NCBI RefSeq assembly: GCF_900112765.1
Contig: NZ_FOMZ01000015.1
Span: 1-64,000, forward strand
Length of the DNA: 64,000 bases
Direction of reading: 5' to 3'
Source of the DNA: Actinopolyspora alba
GTDB taxonomy: Bacteria; Actinomycetota; Actinomycetes; Mycobacteriales; Pseudonocardiaceae
In this document: positions 23,893 through 36,546 of the stretch, piece after piece
How positions within the stretch are numbered: the stretch's first letter is position 1
Layout of the letters: each line of letters starts with the position of its first letter
Position numbers and translations under genes: made by a program
The notes under the pieces: generated by a model
Database searches by the model: none
The model's input: the letters and a program-made list of their open reading frames with translations, nothing else
What the model was told of the DNA's origin: nothing

Positions 23893-23937
23893 GCGGACGC
23901 GGCACCGGTCGAACGCGCCGTCGTCGGCGGTGCTGGT

Positions 23938-26199
<2,262 letters not shown>

Positions 26200-26254
26200 C
26201 GAGTGATGCGGTCTCCGCCGCTCGACCGTCGTGATCGCCACTAGTATCGACCGC

Positions 26255-26755
26255 ATGGAGAGCGTGACCATCAGACGGGCGCTGCCCGCCGAGTTCGACA
26301 CCGTCGGTGAGCTGACGGCGCGTGCCTACCTGGAGGGCGGGCACATCCCCGCCGAGAACACGCACTACCTCACGTCGCTCCGCGACGCCGCCGACCGCGC
26401 CGCCAAGGCGGAACTGCTCGTGGCGGTGCACGGCGACAAGGTGTGCGGCACGGTCACAGTGGCCCGCCACGGCAGCGAGTACACCGAGCTCGCGCGGCCC
26501 GGCGAACTGGAGTTCCGGATGTTGGCCGTGGCACCGGAAGCGGCGGGCAGCGGTGTGGGTGCCGCTCTGGTCGACCGGGTGATCGAGCTGGCGGCCGCGG
26601 AGTCCTGGGAGCGGGTCGTGTTGTACAGCGACCGGTCCATGACGGTCGCGCACCGGTTGTACGAGCGGAAGGGGTTCCACCGCCTTCCCGAGCACGACTG
26701 GGAGCCGTTCCCGGCCGTCAGGTTGCTCGCCTACGTCCTTGATCCGGCCCGGTGA
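26255..26755 (+). CDS. GNAT-family N-acetyltransferase
   Basis: A 166-residue acetyltransferase. The acetyl-CoA-binding region is LAVAPEAAGSGVGAALVDRVI and the C-terminal part (AHRLYERKGFHRLPEHDW) is typical. Substrate unknown. ATG 26255 follows TAGTAT (26242-26247) by seven bases, a leaderless arrangement; an in-frame start at 26231 would overlap that promoter. It lies just after ligA and converges on the ACT-domain gene. Confidence 0.87.
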   Translation: MESVTIRRALPAEFDTVGELTARAYLEGGHIPAENTHYLTSLRDAADRAAKAELLVAVHGDKVCGTVTVARHGSEYTELARPGELEFRMLAVAPEAAGSGVGAALVDRVIELAAAESWERVVLYSDRSMTVAHRLYERKGFHRLPEHDWEPFPAVRLLAYVLDPAR

Positions 26756-26812
26756 GGCCTCCGGGCTCCCGCGTCCCCGGCCGTGCGTGATACCCGGGTC
26801 ACCGGTGCATCC

Positions 26813-26854
26813 GCACGACCGTTCGTGGCCTCCTTCCGGGCGGTGCGGTCGTGC
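26813..26854. terminator. bidirectional terminator between GNAT and ACT genes
   Basis: GCACGACCG (26813-26821) and CGGTCGTGC (26846-26854) are perfect complements with a 24-base loop. It ends one base before the stop codon of the leftward ACT gene and lies between convergent genes. Confidence 0.5.
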
Positions 26855-27508
26855 TCAGCCGTCCAGCACCACCGAGACGATGCCCGCCAGGTGCGCCAGC
26901 CGGGCGACCTCGGAGGTGCGAAACATCGGCCCGCCCGGCCTGCCCGCCAGCAGCACCAGGTCGGGTTTGCCTATCGGCGTGGCGGCCAGCTCGGTACCCA
27001 GTTCCCGCCAGGTGCCCGGTACCCAGGACTCGTCCCCGTCCAGCACGGTGGCCCTGGGTAACGGCATCCACGGTAACCGCAGGTACTCGTCCTCCGGTGC
27101 CGAGGTGCTGGCCGCCAGGTGCTCCGCCCCGCCCGCGCGGTTACCGAAGATCATCGCCCATCCCGAGCGAATGATCCGGGGTACGCCCTCGGCGAACAGC
27201 TGGAGTCCCCGCGCCGGTTCCGCGGCGATCTCCTCGACCAGCTCCAGCTCGCGGTGGGTGTCCAGTATGCCCGCATAGGGCCGCACCGCGTCCACGCGAA
27301 CGCCTTCCACCGACTCCGCGGCCGTGATCAGCACGTCCGGCAGCCTTCCGGAGGGAAGCTCCACGATGAGGTCGTCGATGGCGGCCTCGCTGCTCCGCTC
27401 GACGACATCCACGCTGAGGATGTCGGCCTCGATCTCGCCCAGCGCGCTCGCCACCGACCCGAGTGCGCCGGGACGGTCCGGAACCTGGACCCGGATGAGG
27501 AAGGACAC
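26855..27508 (-). CDS. ACT-domain protein
   Basis: A 217-residue protein with an N-terminal ACT domain (FLIRVQVPDRPGALGSVASALGEIEADILSVDVVE), a fold that binds amino acids. The C-terminal ~130 residues are a less familiar domain (RLPWMPLPRATVLDGDESWVPGTWRELGTELAATPIG). It occupies the position of M. tuberculosis Rv3013, divergent from gatC. A sensing role linked to Asn/Gln supply is conceivable from position; no direct evidence. Confidence 0.82.
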   Translation of the reverse strand: MSFLIRVQVPDRPGALGSVASALGEIEADILSVDVVERSSEAAIDDLIVELPSGRLPDVLITAAESVEGVRVDAVRPYAGILDTHRELELVEEIAAEPARGLQLFAEGVPRIIRSGWAMIFGNRAGGAEHLAASTSAPEDEYLRLPWMPLPRATVLDGDESWVPGTWRELGTELAATPIGKPDLVLLAGRPGGPMFRTSEVARLAHLAGIVSVVLDG

Positions 27509-27927
27509 CGGTTCTCACGCCTCCAGCATCGTGCGCGGCACCTCGCCGTCCGCGCCGGACCGGTTCGCACGAGCGGCTCGGGGCCCTCGTGTGGAGCGGA
27601 CCGGCCAAATTGTGGCAGACACGACGCTCCCCCGGGACGACACCGCTGGATGCACACCGGCCCGAAACGATCCCGATGCCCGGGTGTGACCACCCGTTGG
27701 TGGTGGTGGTCGCTGCCCATAGACTCGTTGTCACCTTTCGAAGCCTGTTCGGCGACCCGAGCGAATCGGTTCAGTGATCAGCGGGAGCGGGACGGTCGGC
27801 ACCGTTCCCGCGCCCCTGATCGGTCCGTGCCGCGCGGGTGGCGTGCAGGCATTCGACTCGAACACGCGTGGTAGCCGGAAACGACCGGATACCCGAACGA
27901 ACCGGACACGATCAGGGGGCCCGCGCA
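27509..27927. other. divergent intergenic region, ACT gene / gatC
   Basis: No supported gene over 419 bases. It should hold the promoters of the ACT gene (leftward) and the gatCAB operon (rightward). I see no convincing structured leader such as a T-box. Confidence 0.5.
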
Positions 27928-28227
27928 TTGTCCACGATTTCCCGTGACGAGGTGGCTCACCTCGCCGGCCTCGCCCGGCTGGCCGTATCCGAGGATGAGC
28001 TCGACACGTTCGCAGGCCAGTTGGACGTGATCCTCGATTCGGTAGCCAGGGTCGGCGAAGTGGCCGCCGACGAAATACCGCCCACGTCCCACGCGGTACC
28101 GGTCACCAACGTTTTCCGAACGGACGAGGTGCGCGACGGGCTCTCCCGCGGGGAAGCACTCGCCGGGGCGCCCGCCACCGAGGAAAACAGGTTCCGAGTA
28201 CCCAGGATTCTCAACGAGGAGGCGTGA
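27928..28227 (+). CDS. gatC: aspartyl/glutamyl-tRNA amidotransferase subunit C
   Basis: A 99-residue scaffold subunit of the GatCAB complex, which converts Glu-tRNA-Gln or Asp-tRNA-Asn to the amidated form. The family start [22 protein letters not shown] and end NRFRVPRIL are clear. The start is TTG 27928 with GGGGG upstream; extensions upstream have no family similarity. It is coupled to gatA. Confidence 0.93.
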   Translation: MSTISRDEVAHLAGLARLAVSEDELDTFAGQLDVILDSVARVGEVAADEIPPTSHAVPVTNVFRTDEVRDGLSRGEALAGAPATEENRFRVPRILNEEA

Positions 28228-29774
28228 TGTCCTCGACCACATCAGTCCCGGACGGGCCTGGTTCGACCGAACTCACCGGTCTCGCCGCCTCCGAACTGGC
28301 CGCCAAGATCGCCGCGGGCGAGGTGTCCGCCGTCGAGGTCACCCGCGCGCACCTGGACCGTATCGAGGCGATCGAACCGGCGGTGCACGCCTTTCTGCAC
28401 GTCGACCGCGAAGCGGCGCTGGACGCCGCCCGGCGGGCCGACGAGCAGCGTGCCAACGGCACCCCGGCCTCTCCGCTGGCCGGTGTGCCGCTGGCGCTGA
28501 AGGACGTGCTCACCACCACCGACATGCCGACCACCTGCGGCTCCAGGATGCTGGAGGGCTGGACACCGCCGTACGACTCGACCGTGGCGGCCAGGCTCCG
28601 CGACGCGGGTGTGGTCGTCCTCGGCAAGACCAACATGGACGAGTTCGCCATGGGGTCGTCGACCGAGAACTCCGCGTTCGGCCCGACCCGCAACCCGTGG
28701 GACACCGACCGGATCCCCGGTGGTTCCGGGGGAGGCTCCTCGGCCGCGCTGGCGGCGTTCGAGGCGCCGCTGGCGATCGGCACCGACACGGGGGGCTCCA
28801 TCCGGCAGCCCGCCGCGGTCACCGGGACCGTGGGCGTCAAGCCCACCTACGGCGGGGTGTCCCGCTACGGCCTGGTCGCGTTCTCCTCCTCGCTGGACCA
28901 GGCGGGACCGTGCGGGCGTACGGTGCTGGACGCCGCGATGCTGCACGAGGTCATCGCCGGGCACGATCCGATGGACTCCACCTCGGTGAACGCGCCGGTT
29001 CCGAAGGTGACCGCGGCCGCACGGGAAGGAGCGGACGGAGATCTGCGCGGGGTGCGCGTGGGAGTCGTCCGCGAGTTCGGCGGCGAGGGCTACCAGCAGG
29101 GTGTGCGGGACTCGTTCCGCACCGCCGTGGACACGCTCACCTCGCTCGGTGCCGAGGTCGTCGAGGTCTCCTGCCCGCACTTCGAGTACGCCCTCGGGGC
29201 CTACTACCTGATCGCGCCCAGCGAGTGCTCCTCGAACCTCGCGCGGTTCGACGCGATGCGCTACGGGCTGCGGGTCGGCGACGACGGCACCCGCAGCACC
29301 GAGGAGGTCATGTCGCTGACTCGGGAGCAGGGCTTCGGTCCCGAGGTCAAGCGTCGTATCATGCTCGGCACCTACGCGCTCTCGTCCGGCTACTACGACG
29401 CCTACTACGGCCAGGCGCAGAAGGTTCGCACCCTGATCACCAGGGATTTCGAGGCGGCTTTCGGGCAGGTGGACGTGTTGGTCTCACCCACGACCCCCAC
29501 CACCGCCTTCCGCATCGGGGAACGTGTCGACGACCCGATGGCCATGTACCGCGCGGACCTGTGCACCATTCCGAGCAATCTCGCCGGCAACGCCGCCATG
29601 AGCGTGCCGTCGGGGCTCTCCGCCGAGGACGGTATGCCCGTCGGTCTGCAGATCATGGCGCCCGCCATGGCCGATGACCGGCTCTACCGCGTGGGTGCCG
29701 CCTACGAGGCGGCACGCGACGCGGCTTCGGAAGTTTCCCTGCTCGACCGTGTTCCACGGTTGGAGGTCGCCTGA
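28227..29774 (+). CDS. gatA: aspartyl/glutamyl-tRNA amidotransferase subunit A
   Basis: The 515-residue amidase subunit that releases ammonia from glutamine. The catalytic Lys lies in VPLALKDV; the amidase signature [32 protein letters not shown] contains the cis-Ser and nucleophilic Ser. ATG 28227 shares a base with the gatC stop and has GAGGAGG upstream. A 64-residue gene lies between it and gatB, where M. tuberculosis has pfkA. Confidence 0.96.
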   Translation: MSSTTSVPDGPGSTELTGLAASELAAKIAAGEVSAVEVTRAHLDRIEAIEPAVHAFLHVDREAALDAARRADEQRANGTPASPLAGVPLALKDVLTTTDMPTTCGSRMLEGWTPPYDSTVAARLRDAGVVVLGKTNMDEFAMGSSTENSAFGPTRNPWDTDRIPGGSGGGSSAALAAFEAPLAIGTDTGGSIRQPAAVTGTVGVKPTYGGVSRYGLVAFSSSLDQAGPCGRTVLDAAMLHEVIAGHDPMDSTSVNAPVPKVTAAAREGADGDLRGVRVGVVREFGGEGYQQGVRDSFRTAVDTLTSLGAEVVEVSCPHFEYALGAYYLIAPSECSSNLARFDAMRYGLRVGDDGTRSTEEVMSLTREQGFGPEVKRRIMLGTYALSSGYYDAYYGQAQKVRTLITRDFEAAFGQVDVLVSPTTPTTAFRIGERVDDPMAMYRADLCTIPSNLAGNAAMSVPSGLSAEDGMPVGLQIMAPAMADDRLYRVGAAYEAARDAASEVSLLDRVPRLEVA

Positions 29775-29968
29775 TGAATCCCAAGTTGCGAGCCCTGCTC
29801 GCCGTCGGCGCGGAGCTGTCCCGCGGCATCGGTCTGCGTGGCAAGATCCGCCAGGCGCGCGAGGACAACGATCGACTGGTGATGGCGGACGCGATCGTCA
29901 CCGTTCTCGGGTTGATCACCGGAGTGGCGTTGGCCGTTCGCGAGGTACGTAAGGCGGAACGGGAATGA
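29774..29968 (+). CDS. small membrane protein between gatA and gatB, 64 residues
   Basis: It shares one base with the gatA stop (TGATG) and four with gatB (ATGA), so all three are translated in series. The N-terminus is basic ([17 protein letters not shown]). One hydrophobic helix follows ([20 protein letters not shown]) and the end is charged. It may tether or be co-regulated with the amidotransferase. No family name is known to me. Confidence 0.75.
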   Translation: MNPKLRALLAVGAELSRGIGLRGKIRQAREDNDRLVMADAIVTVLGLITGVALAVREVRKAERE

Positions 29969-31473
29969 CAGCTGTCGCCGAGATCATGGACTACGACGAG
30001 GTTCTGCGACGTTTCGACCCGGTGCTCGGGCTCGAGGTGCACGTCGAGCTCTCCACGGCCACCAAGATGTTCTGCGGTTGCGCCAACGAGTTCGGCGCCG
30101 AGCCGAACACGCGGGTCTGCCCGGTGTGCCTGGGCATGCCGGGCGCGCTGCCGGTCGTCAACGGCTCGGCCGTGGAATCGGCCATCAGGATCGGTCTGGC
30201 CCTGGACTGCCAGGTGGCGGAGTGGTGCAGGTTCGCGCGGAAGAACTACTTCTATCCGGACATGCCCAAGAACTTCCAGACCTCGCAGTACGACGAGCCG
30301 ATCGTGTTCGACGGTGGTCTCGACGTCGTGCTCGACGACGGTGAGACCTTCCGCGTGGGCATCGAACGGGCCCACATGGAGGAGGACACCGGCAAGTCGT
30401 CGCACGTCGGCGGTGCCTCCGGCAGGATCCACGGTGCCGAGCACTCGCTGCTGGACTACAACCGTGCGGGTGTGCCGCTCATCGAGATCGTCACCAAGCC
30501 GATCACCGGTGCCGGGGAACGTGCTCCCGAGATCGCTCGTGCCTACGTGACCGCGCTGCGGGATCTGCTGCGTTCGATGGGCGTTTCGGACGTTCGAATG
30601 GATCAGGGCTCGTTGCGTTGCGACGCCAACGTCTCGTTGACCCCGAAGGGGGAGAGCGGGTTCGGCACCCGCACCGAGACGAAGAACGTCAACTCGTTCC
30701 GCAGCATCGAGCGGGCGGTGCGTTTCGAGATGCGCAGGCAGGCGTCCCTGCTGGAGAACGGTTCCGAGATCGTTCAGGAGACCAGGCACTTCGACGAGTC
30801 CACCGGTGAGACCTCATCGGGGAGGCGCAAGGAGGAGGCCGAGGACTACCGCTACTTCCCCGAACCCGATCTCGTTCCGATCGCCCCCTCGCGGGAGTGG
30901 GTGGAGCAGCTGCGCGGCACGCTTCCCGAGATGCCCTGGGAACGGCGCAGGCGGGTCCAGGAGCAGTGGGGCCTGTCTGACGAGGAGCTGCGCGATCTGG
31001 TCAACGCCTCGGCGCTGGACCTCGTCGCGGCCACCGTGGACGCCGGTGCCTCGCCCTCGGAGGCGCGCTCGTGGTGGGTCGCCTACCTGAGCCAGCGCGC
31101 CAACGAGCGCGGCGTGGAGCTCGCGGAGCTCTCGGTCACACCAGCCCAGGTGGCCCGGGTGATCGAGCTGGTCGGTGAGGGCAAGCTCACGCACAAACTG
31201 GCCCGTCAGGTGATCGACGGGGTGCTCGAGGACCGGGGCGAGCCGGACGAGGTGATCGCCGCCGACGGCATCGAGGTCGTCTCCGACGACTCCTCGTTGC
31301 AGGCCGCGGTGGACGAGGCCTTGGCGGCCCAGCCCGACGCGGCGGAGAAGATCCGCGGCGGCAAGGTGCAGGCCGCGGGCGCGATCGTGGGGGCCGTCAT
31401 GAAGGCCACCCAGGGACAGGCGGACGCCAAGCGGGTCCGCGAACTGGTGCTGGCCGCCTGCGGCCAGCAGTGA
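29965..31473 (+). CDS. gatB: aspartyl/glutamyl-tRNA amidotransferase subunit B
   Basis: A 502-residue tRNA-binding and kinase subunit of GatCAB. The family blocks LGLEVHVEL, the zinc-type cysteines ([23 protein letters not shown]), [18 protein letters not shown] and the C-terminal YqeY-like domain ([21 protein letters not shown]) are present. It overlaps the small membrane-protein gene by ATGA and ends at a strong terminator. Gln or Asn tRNA charging in this organism probably depends on this complex; a tRNA-Gln gene and a single gltX lie further along. Confidence 0.96.
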   Translation: MTAVAEIMDYDEVLRRFDPVLGLEVHVELSTATKMFCGCANEFGAEPNTRVCPVCLGMPGALPVVNGSAVESAIRIGLALDCQVAEWCRFARKNYFYPDMPKNFQTSQYDEPIVFDGGLDVVLDDGETFRVGIERAHMEEDTGKSSHVGGASGRIHGAEHSLLDYNRAGVPLIEIVTKPITGAGERAPEIARAYVTALRDLLRSMGVSDVRMDQGSLRCDANVSLTPKGESGFGTRTETKNVNSFRSIERAVRFEMRRQASLLENGSEIVQETRHFDESTGETSSGRRKEEAEDYRYFPEPDLVPIAPSREWVEQLRGTLPEMPWERRRRVQEQWGLSDEELRDLVNASALDLVAATVDAGASPSEARSWWVAYLSQRANERGVELAELSVTPAQVARVIELVGEGKLTHKLARQVIDGVLEDRGEPDEVIAADGIEVVSDDSSLQAAVDEALAAQPDAAEKIRGGKVQAAGAIVGAVMKATQGQADAKRVRELVLAACGQQ

Positions 31474-31503
31474 GGACCGGGCCGGTGTGACGCGCACACC
31501 GGC

Positions 31504-31550
31504 GTGACCGTCTCCCCGAGCCACGTGCGGTGGCGCGGGGAGACGGTCAC
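31504..31550. terminator. bidirectional terminator after gatB
   Basis: GTGACCGTCTCCCCG (31504-31518) and CGGGGAGACGGTCAC (31536-31550) form a perfect 15-bp stem with a 17-base loop. The right arm includes the stop codon of the convergent lipoprotein gene. Confidence 0.75.
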
Positions 31551-32740
31551 TCCTTGCCCGCTGTCCCCCCGTTGGGCGGTTCGATGCGGATCACCCTGTC
31601 GTCGCTGGAGACGGGATCACCGCCCGCCTTGTTCGCGGTGCCGAGCCACAGCAGCCCGTTCGGTCCGCTGCTGGCCGCGCGCAGCCGACCGTAGGTGTCC
31701 TCCAGTGCTCGTTCCGGTTCGCCGGTGAACGTTCCCTCCGGCCCGGGACGCATGGTGTAGACGGCCGAGGCGTCGGTCAGTGCCACCACGATCAGCCCAC
31801 CGCCGGCGGCGCAGCCCGCCACGCCGGGGCTCGTCCGCCAGGACCACTTGGGGCCGCTCAGTTCCTCGTCGGGTGAGCCGCGCAGCAGCACGTCCCGCTC
31901 GGCACGCCGATCCGTCACCCAGAAAGTGGAACTGTTCGGTGGGCTGCACACGCCGCCGGGCGAACTCAGCCCTTCCGCGATCACCGGTGAACCCGGATCG
32001 GGGTTGTCCTGGGCGGGATCGCCGAAAGTGTCGATCCGCAGCACCTTGCCGGTCAGCACGGAGCGTTCGTCCGTCTTGTCCGGGGACCCCGCGTTGCCCG
32101 TGGCGACGAGCAGCGCGTCCGAGCCGCTCGTCGTGATGGCGCCCGCGTTGCCGCTGGGGCCGCGCGGAATACCGGTCAGGATGGGTTCCGGAGGATCATC
32201 CGGCGCGATGCGGATCACCCGGTTGTCGGTGGGGGTGGTGACATAGGCGTAGGCGAGGCCGTCCTCGGCATAGCTCGGCGAGAGAGTCAGGCCGGTGAGT
32301 CCGCCATCGCCGGTGGCGTCGACGTCGACACTGGCCAGCTGCCGAGGGTCGGAGTCCCGTTCGACCAGCATGATCCTGCCCGTCTTGCGCTCACCGACGA
32401 GAGCACCCCGGCCACCGGGCAGTACGGCCACGTCTCCCACCGCCCCGAGACAGGTAGCCACGACGGCGGGGTCGGGGTCGTCGCAGCCGTCCGGCTCGGC
32501 CTGTTCGGAGGGCGAGCTCTCGGTGTCCTCCGCTCCGGGAGGTTGTTGAGGTCCTTCGGCGCGCGGTTGTGGACCGGCCTGCGGCCGCAACGAGGGCTGT
32601 TCCCGCCACTGCTTCGGGTGCTGGTCGGGGAACTCCGCACAACCACCGGTCAGGACGGCTGCGACCAACGCCGTCCCGACCGCCGCGTATCGGCGCGGCG
32701 CACGGAAGCGCTGGTGTCGGTCGCCGGTTCGGACTGCCAC
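31547..32740 (-). CDS. LppZ-like lipoprotein with sorbosone-dehydrogenase-type beta-propeller
   Basis: A 397-residue exported lipoprotein. The signal peptide ends in the lipobox LTGG-C. A Pro/Gln/Glu-rich linker (about residues 35-85) leads to a six-bladed propeller of the glucose/sorbosone dehydrogenase type (GDVAVLPGGRGALVGERKTGRIMLVE). Position matches M. tuberculosis lppZ (Rv3006). The start is GTG 32740, about eight bases from a TATGGT -10, so the transcript is nearly leaderless; extension to 32836 would overlap that promoter. Whether it binds a quinone cofactor is not known. Confidence 0.85.
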   Translation of the reverse strand: MAVRTGDRHQRFRAPRRYAAVGTALVAAVLTGGCAEFPDQHPKQWREQPSLRPQAGPQPRAEGPQQPPGAEDTESSPSEQAEPDGCDDPDPAVVATCLGAVGDVAVLPGGRGALVGERKTGRIMLVERDSDPRQLASVDVDATGDGGLTGLTLSPSYAEDGLAYAYVTTPTDNRVIRIAPDDPPEPILTGIPRGPSGNAGAITTSGSDALLVATGNAGSPDKTDERSVLTGKVLRIDTFGDPAQDNPDPGSPVIAEGLSSPGGVCSPPNSSTFWVTDRRAERDVLLRGSPDEELSGPKWSWRTSPGVAGCAAGGGLIVVALTDASAVYTMRPGPEGTFTGEPERALEDTYGRLRAASSGPNGLLWLGTANKAGGDPVSSDDRVIRIEPPNGGTAGKE

Positions 32741-32864
32741 GGTCGCAGACCATATCGCGTCACCGGTTAACCCGGAGTGAGTGCCGCGAGCACTCCCTGC
32801 GCTCCCGCCGTCGATTTTTCCGAAAAGCTCGCACATTTCGTGGAGAATGTCCTAGCCTTTCGCC

Positions 32865-33617
32865 GTGCGAATCCACGATGACCGCCCCGATTCCGCGGGC
32901 GGGTATCCCGATGATCAGTATCACCGTGATGTCCGGGAACCGCAGGGTGGCTGGACCGTTCCGGAGCGGGAACAGGTCTCGACACGCACGTACGGCAGTT
33001 CCACCGGTACCGGATCCGTCGAACTCGACTACTACGACGACGATGCCTACACCGACGTGGGAGACCCCGCCTCGCAGCGCGACCTCGACCTCTACGACGA
33101 GTTCGCCGACTCGGTGAACCGGCGTCGCTGGAACGGCGGTGCGGACTTCGCGCTGCTGGTGTTGCGATTGGCGCTGGGGGTCGTGTTCATCAGCCGCGGC
33201 GCGCGGAAACTCTTCGGCGTGCTCGGTGGGCGGGGTCCGGAGGGAACCGCGGACATGCTGGCCGGCATGGGCTTCCGAGAACCGCAACTGCTCGCCACCG
33301 TCACGGGTGGGGTGGAGTTCGGCGCGGGGATCCTGCTGCTGCTCGGGCTGTTCACACCGCTGGCCGCGGCGGGGTTGCTCGGTGTGATGCTCAACGTGGT
33401 GGTCGTCCAGCGTTCCAGCGGGTTCTTCCTGGAAAACGGCGGTGTCGAGTATCCGGCGTTGCTCGGTGTCGTGGCCCTGGCGCTGCTGTTCGCGGGGCCT
33501 GGACGAGTGGCGGCGGACAACGGACGCTTCTGGTTCCGACGTCCGGTCGCCAGTGGTTTCGTGGGACTGCTGCTGGCGGTGGCGGCCGCCGCGGTGGTGT
33601 TCTTCGTGTTCCGGTGA
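32865..33617 (+). CDS. DoxX-family membrane protein with a long acidic N-terminus
   Basis: A 250-residue protein. The first ~95 residues are polar and rich in Asp and Tyr (ELDYYDDDAYTDVGD). Four hydrophobic helices of the DoxX fold follow (ALLVLRLALGVVFISRGARKLFG, GILLLLGLFTPLAAAGLLGVML). DoxX proteins in actinobacteria are linked to membrane redox and thiol stress complexes. GTG 32865 follows TAGCCT (32853-32858) by six bases, so the mRNA is leaderless. Position matches M. tuberculosis Rv3005c. Confidence 0.87.
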   Translation: MRIHDDRPDSAGGYPDDQYHRDVREPQGGWTVPEREQVSTRTYGSSTGTGSVELDYYDDDAYTDVGDPASQRDLDLYDEFADSVNRRRWNGGADFALLVLRLALGVVFISRGARKLFGVLGGRGPEGTADMLAGMGFREPQLLATVTGGVEFGAGILLLLGLFTPLAAAGLLGVMLNVVVVQRSSGFFLENGGVEYPALLGVVALALLFAGPGRVAADNGRFWFRRPVASGFVGLLLAVAAAAVVFFVFR

Positions 33618-33627
33618 ACCCTGGTCG

Positions 33628-33647
33628 GCGGGGCCGGAACCCCGCCG
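33628..33647. terminator. stem-loop between doxX and ilvD
   Basis: GGCGGGG and CCCCGCC form a 7-bp stem with a 6-base loop between convergent genes. No T-run, so the role is inferred. Confidence 0.45.
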
Positions 33648-33659
33648 CCCACGTCCGGT

Positions 33660-35504
33660 TCAGCCGCCGACGCTCCGAACGGCTCCGTAGGAGGCGGAGG
33701 TGGCCAGGCTCGCGTAGGCACGCAGCGCCGTACTGACCCGGCGCTGTCGGTCCACCGGTTGCCAGGGGTGTTCGGAGCTTTCCATCTTGGCCCGGCGCTC
33801 GGCCAGGGTGCGCTCGTCCACCAGCAGTTCGAGTTTCCGCTCGCCCACGTCGATGCGGATCTCGTCACCGTCCTGGACCAGCCCGATCGTGCCGCCGTTG
33901 CCCGCTTCCGGGGAGATGTGCCCGATGGACAGGCCCGAGGTCCCCCCGGAGAACCTCCCGTCCGTGATCAGTGCGCACTCGCGGTCCATCCGGGCGCCCT
34001 TGAGAAAAGCGGTCGGGTGCAGCATTTCCTGCATACCGGGGCCACCCGACGGGCCCTCGTAGCGGATCACCAGCACGTCGCCCGCTTCGATCTCCCTGTT
34101 CAGGATCGCCGAGACGGCCTGCTCCTGGCTCTCCAGAACCCGGGCTGTCCCCTGGAAGACCCAGAGTTCCTCGTCGACACCGGCCGTTTTGACCACCGCA
34201 CCGTCCTCGGCCAGATTGCCCCGCAGCACGGCCAGCCCGCCGTCGGCGGTATAGGCGTGCGCGACGTCGCGGATGCACCCCTCCACCGCGTCGGTGTCCA
34301 GCGCGGACCAGCGGTTGTCCGTGGAGAACGCCTCCGTGGTGCGGACTCCGCCGGGAGCGGCGTGGAAGAGCTCCGAGGCGTGCTCGGCGGGGCTCTCGCC
34401 GCGCACGTCCCACTCGGACAACCAGGACTGCAGGCTCGGGCTGTGCACCGAACGGACCTCCCGGTTGAACAGCCCGCCGCGGTCGAGCTCACCCAGGATC
34501 GCCGTGATGCCGCCCGCCCGGTGCACGTCCTCCATGTGGTAGTTGGAGTTCGGGCTGACCTTGGCCAGGCAGGGGACGTCGCGGCTGATCCGCTCGATGT
34601 CGGAGAGCGTGAAGTCGATCTCGCCCTCGCGTGCGGCGGCGAGGGTGTGCAGCACCGTGTTGGTCGAGCCGCCCATGGCCATGTCCAGTGCCAACGCGTT
34701 CTCGAACGCCCGCTCGTTCGCGATCGAACGCGGCAGCACGGATTCGTCGTCGTGCCGGTACCACCGCTCGGCGATCTCGACCACCGTGCGGCCCGCGCGC
34801 TCGAACAGGTCGCGCCTGAACCGGTGGGTGGCCAGCGTCGAACCGTTGCCGGGCAGCGCCAGCCCCAGCGCCTCGGTCAGGCAGTTCATCGAGTTGGCCG
34901 TGAACATGCCCGAGCAGGAACCGCAGGTGGGGCAGGCCGAGCGCTCCACCTCGCTCAGTCCTTCCTCGTCCACCCGCGAGTTCGCCGACGCGGCGATCGT
35001 GGTGATCAGGTCGGTCGGAGCGTGGGCGACACCGTCGACCACGACCGCCTTGCCCGCCTCCATCGGCCCGCCCGAGACGAAGACCGTGGGGATGTTCAGC
35101 CGCATGGCGGCGTTGAGCATCCCCGGGGTGATCTTGTCGCAGTTCGACAGGCAGACGAGCGCGTCCGCCTGGTGCCCGTTGACCATGTACTCCACCGAGT
35201 CCGCGATGATCTCGCGGGAAGGCAGTGAGTACAGCATTCCGCTGTGTCCCATGGCGATGCCGTCGTCGATCGCGATGGTGTGGAACTCCCGGGGGACACC
35301 GCCCGCCTCGCGAACCGCTCCGGCGATCACCTCGCCCAGGTCGCGGAGGTGGACGTGGCCCGGTACGAACTGGGTGAAGGAGTTGGCGATCGCCACGATC
35401 GGTTTGCCGAAGTCGTTGTCGGTCATTCCGGTGGCACGCCACAGCGAGCGGGCGCCTGCGGCGTTTCGACCGTGTGTCGTCGTTCGGGAACGCAACTCGG
35501 GCAT
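33660..35504 (-). CDS. ilvD: dihydroxy-acid dehydratase, E. coli type
   Basis: The second IlvD of the window (614 residues), with features of the enterobacterial enzyme: [11 protein letters not shown] (Cys 122) and CPTCGSCSG (Cys 191-197), where the family binds an Fe-S cluster. Its length and motifs differ throughout from the 579-residue copy at 228-1967, so the two are not recent duplicates. It stands alone on the minus strand between doxX and the PH-domain gene, next to ilvBNC. Each may serve a different condition such as oxygen or metal stress, or one may act on a related sugar acid. Confidence 0.92.
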   Translation of the reverse strand: MPELRSRTTTHGRNAAGARSLWRATGMTDNDFGKPIVAIANSFTQFVPGHVHLRDLGEVIAGAVREAGGVPREFHTIAIDDGIAMGHSGMLYSLPSREIIADSVEYMVNGHQADALVCLSNCDKITPGMLNAAMRLNIPTVFVSGGPMEAGKAVVVDGVAHAPTDLITTIAASANSRVDEEGLSEVERSACPTCGSCSGMFTANSMNCLTEALGLALPGNGSTLATHRFRRDLFERAGRTVVEIAERWYRHDDESVLPRSIANERAFENALALDMAMGGSTNTVLHTLAAAREGEIDFTLSDIERISRDVPCLAKVSPNSNYHMEDVHRAGGITAILGELDRGGLFNREVRSVHSPSLQSWLSEWDVRGESPAEHASELFHAAPGGVRTTEAFSTDNRWSALDTDAVEGCIRDVAHAYTADGGLAVLRGNLAEDGAVVKTAGVDEELWVFQGTARVLESQEQAVSAILNREIEAGDVLVIRYEGPSGGPGMQEMLHPTAFLKGARMDRECALITDGRFSGGTSGLSIGHISPEAGNGGTIGLVQDGDEIRIDVGERKLELLVDERTLAERRAKMESSEHPWQPVDRQRRVSTALRAYASLATSASYGAVRSVGG

Positions 35505-35662
35505 GATGGAAAGCTCTCACTTCGTGGGAATACCGCCGCGCGGGCGGACGCGGTCACGCCTTGTGGGCGCCGGGAGTTCGCGGTGAGCACGACACTACTC
35601 CGGTGTCGCTCGTGCTCGTGAGTGCCCTGGTGGTGTCCACACAGTGAGAGAGCCGCACGGCG

Positions 35663-36313
35663 TCAATCCGCGTCGGCGTCCTTGGGGCGGCTCGGGTCCT
35701 GTATCCGGCCGCGGCTCATCACGGCCAACCGGGGGACGTCCCGGACCCGGATCGCGGGCAGCCGAACCTCGCGGTCCGAAGTGGTCACCGCGCGCACCCA
35801 GTGCCGTTCGTCGAGTCGCAGCGCCCTGATGTCGGACCAGTCCATCCGGGTCCTTCCGGTGAGGGTCCGCGCCGTGATGCCGGACTCGTCGACGACGGTG
35901 CGCGTCCGGACCAACCAGACGATCAGGCCCAGCGGTATCAGGTACAGCACGGACAGCGGGGGCAACGACGCCGCGATCGGGCTGATGCAGAACGCGACCA
36001 CGAGGATCACCAGCAGGCCCACCCGCGTGATCCGGAAAACCAGGCGGGAGGGCAGTTCGGGAGGCTCCGCCTGCTCGGAGTCGCCCTCCGGGGGGTGTTC
36101 CGGTTCCCGCTCGGTCGTGGCGTCCGGTGCCCCTGCCGTGGTCTCGCCGGTGTCCCCCGTCTCGGAGGTGGCCTCGTGTCCGGAGTCGGACTCGGTCCCG
36201 GACTCGTTCGCGGAGTCCGCTCGCTGCTCCTCCGTCCCGGTGGTTTCCGGCCGGGGCGGTTCCTCCCGTGCCTCCGGCTCGGAAGGTCGGTCGTTTTCCT
36301 GGGAGTCGTTCAC
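35663..36313 (-). CDS. PH-domain membrane protein, Cfp6-like
   Basis: A 216-residue protein. The first ~95 residues are highly acidic and low in complexity (Glu, Ser, Thr, Pro). Two adjacent transmembrane helices ([31 protein letters not shown]) are followed by a bacterial PH domain ([25 protein letters not shown]). It corresponds to M. tuberculosis cfp6 (Rv3004), which also stands divergent from ilvB. The function of the family is not established. Confidence 0.85.
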   Translation of the reverse strand: MNDSQENDRPSEPEAREEPPRPETTGTEEQRADSANESGTESDSGHEATSETGDTGETTAGAPDATTEREPEHPPEGDSEQAEPPELPSRLVFRITRVGLLVILVVAFCISPIAASLPPLSVLYLIPLGLIVWLVRTRTVVDESGITARTLTGRTRMDWSDIRALRLDERHWVRAVTTSDREVRLPAIRVRDVPRLAVMSRGRIQDPSRPKDADAD

Positions 36314-36458
36314 CGTTCGATGGTCTCAGCTGCGCAGTTCGCCTTTCCGGGGAGTGGGTGCTACCGGGGGAGTCCTTCCGTCCGTGCGCCGGGACTGCCC
36401 GCTTCGTGCGCCCTGTCACCCGTTGGTGTCCACCATGCGGGAACTTCTTCCCGTAGGT

Positions 36459-36488
36459 TTGACTTGGCTGTCGTGCCGGGTCTAATGT
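36459..36488 (+). promoter_or_regulatory. promoter of the ilvB leader
   Basis: TTGACT (36459-36464) and TAATGT (36483-36488) are separated by 18 bases, a good housekeeping-sigma promoter. The leader-peptide ATG lies seven bases after the -10, so the peptide is probably translated from the very 5' end of the transcript. Confidence 0.7.
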
Positions 36489-36495
36489 TCGAGCC

Positions 36496-36546
36496 ATGCA
36501 GCGCAGTAACGACATTCTCGTACTTCCCGGGCGCGTCGACGCCTGA
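36496..36546 (+). CDS. ilvB leader peptide with Ile-Leu-Val-Leu codons
   Basis: Encodes [16 protein letters not shown]. The run Ile-Leu-Val-Leu covers all three branched-chain amino acids, as expected for a multivalent attenuation leader. It starts at or next to the transcription start and ends inside the left arm of a hairpin followed by a terminator, so ribosome stalling can change folding of the leader RNA. It is too short to act as a protein. Confidence 0.8.
   Translation: MQRSNDILVLPGRVDA

Noticed and set aside
27509-27927. T-box leader before gatC
   Set aside because: No T-box sequence or terminator/antiterminator pair was found.
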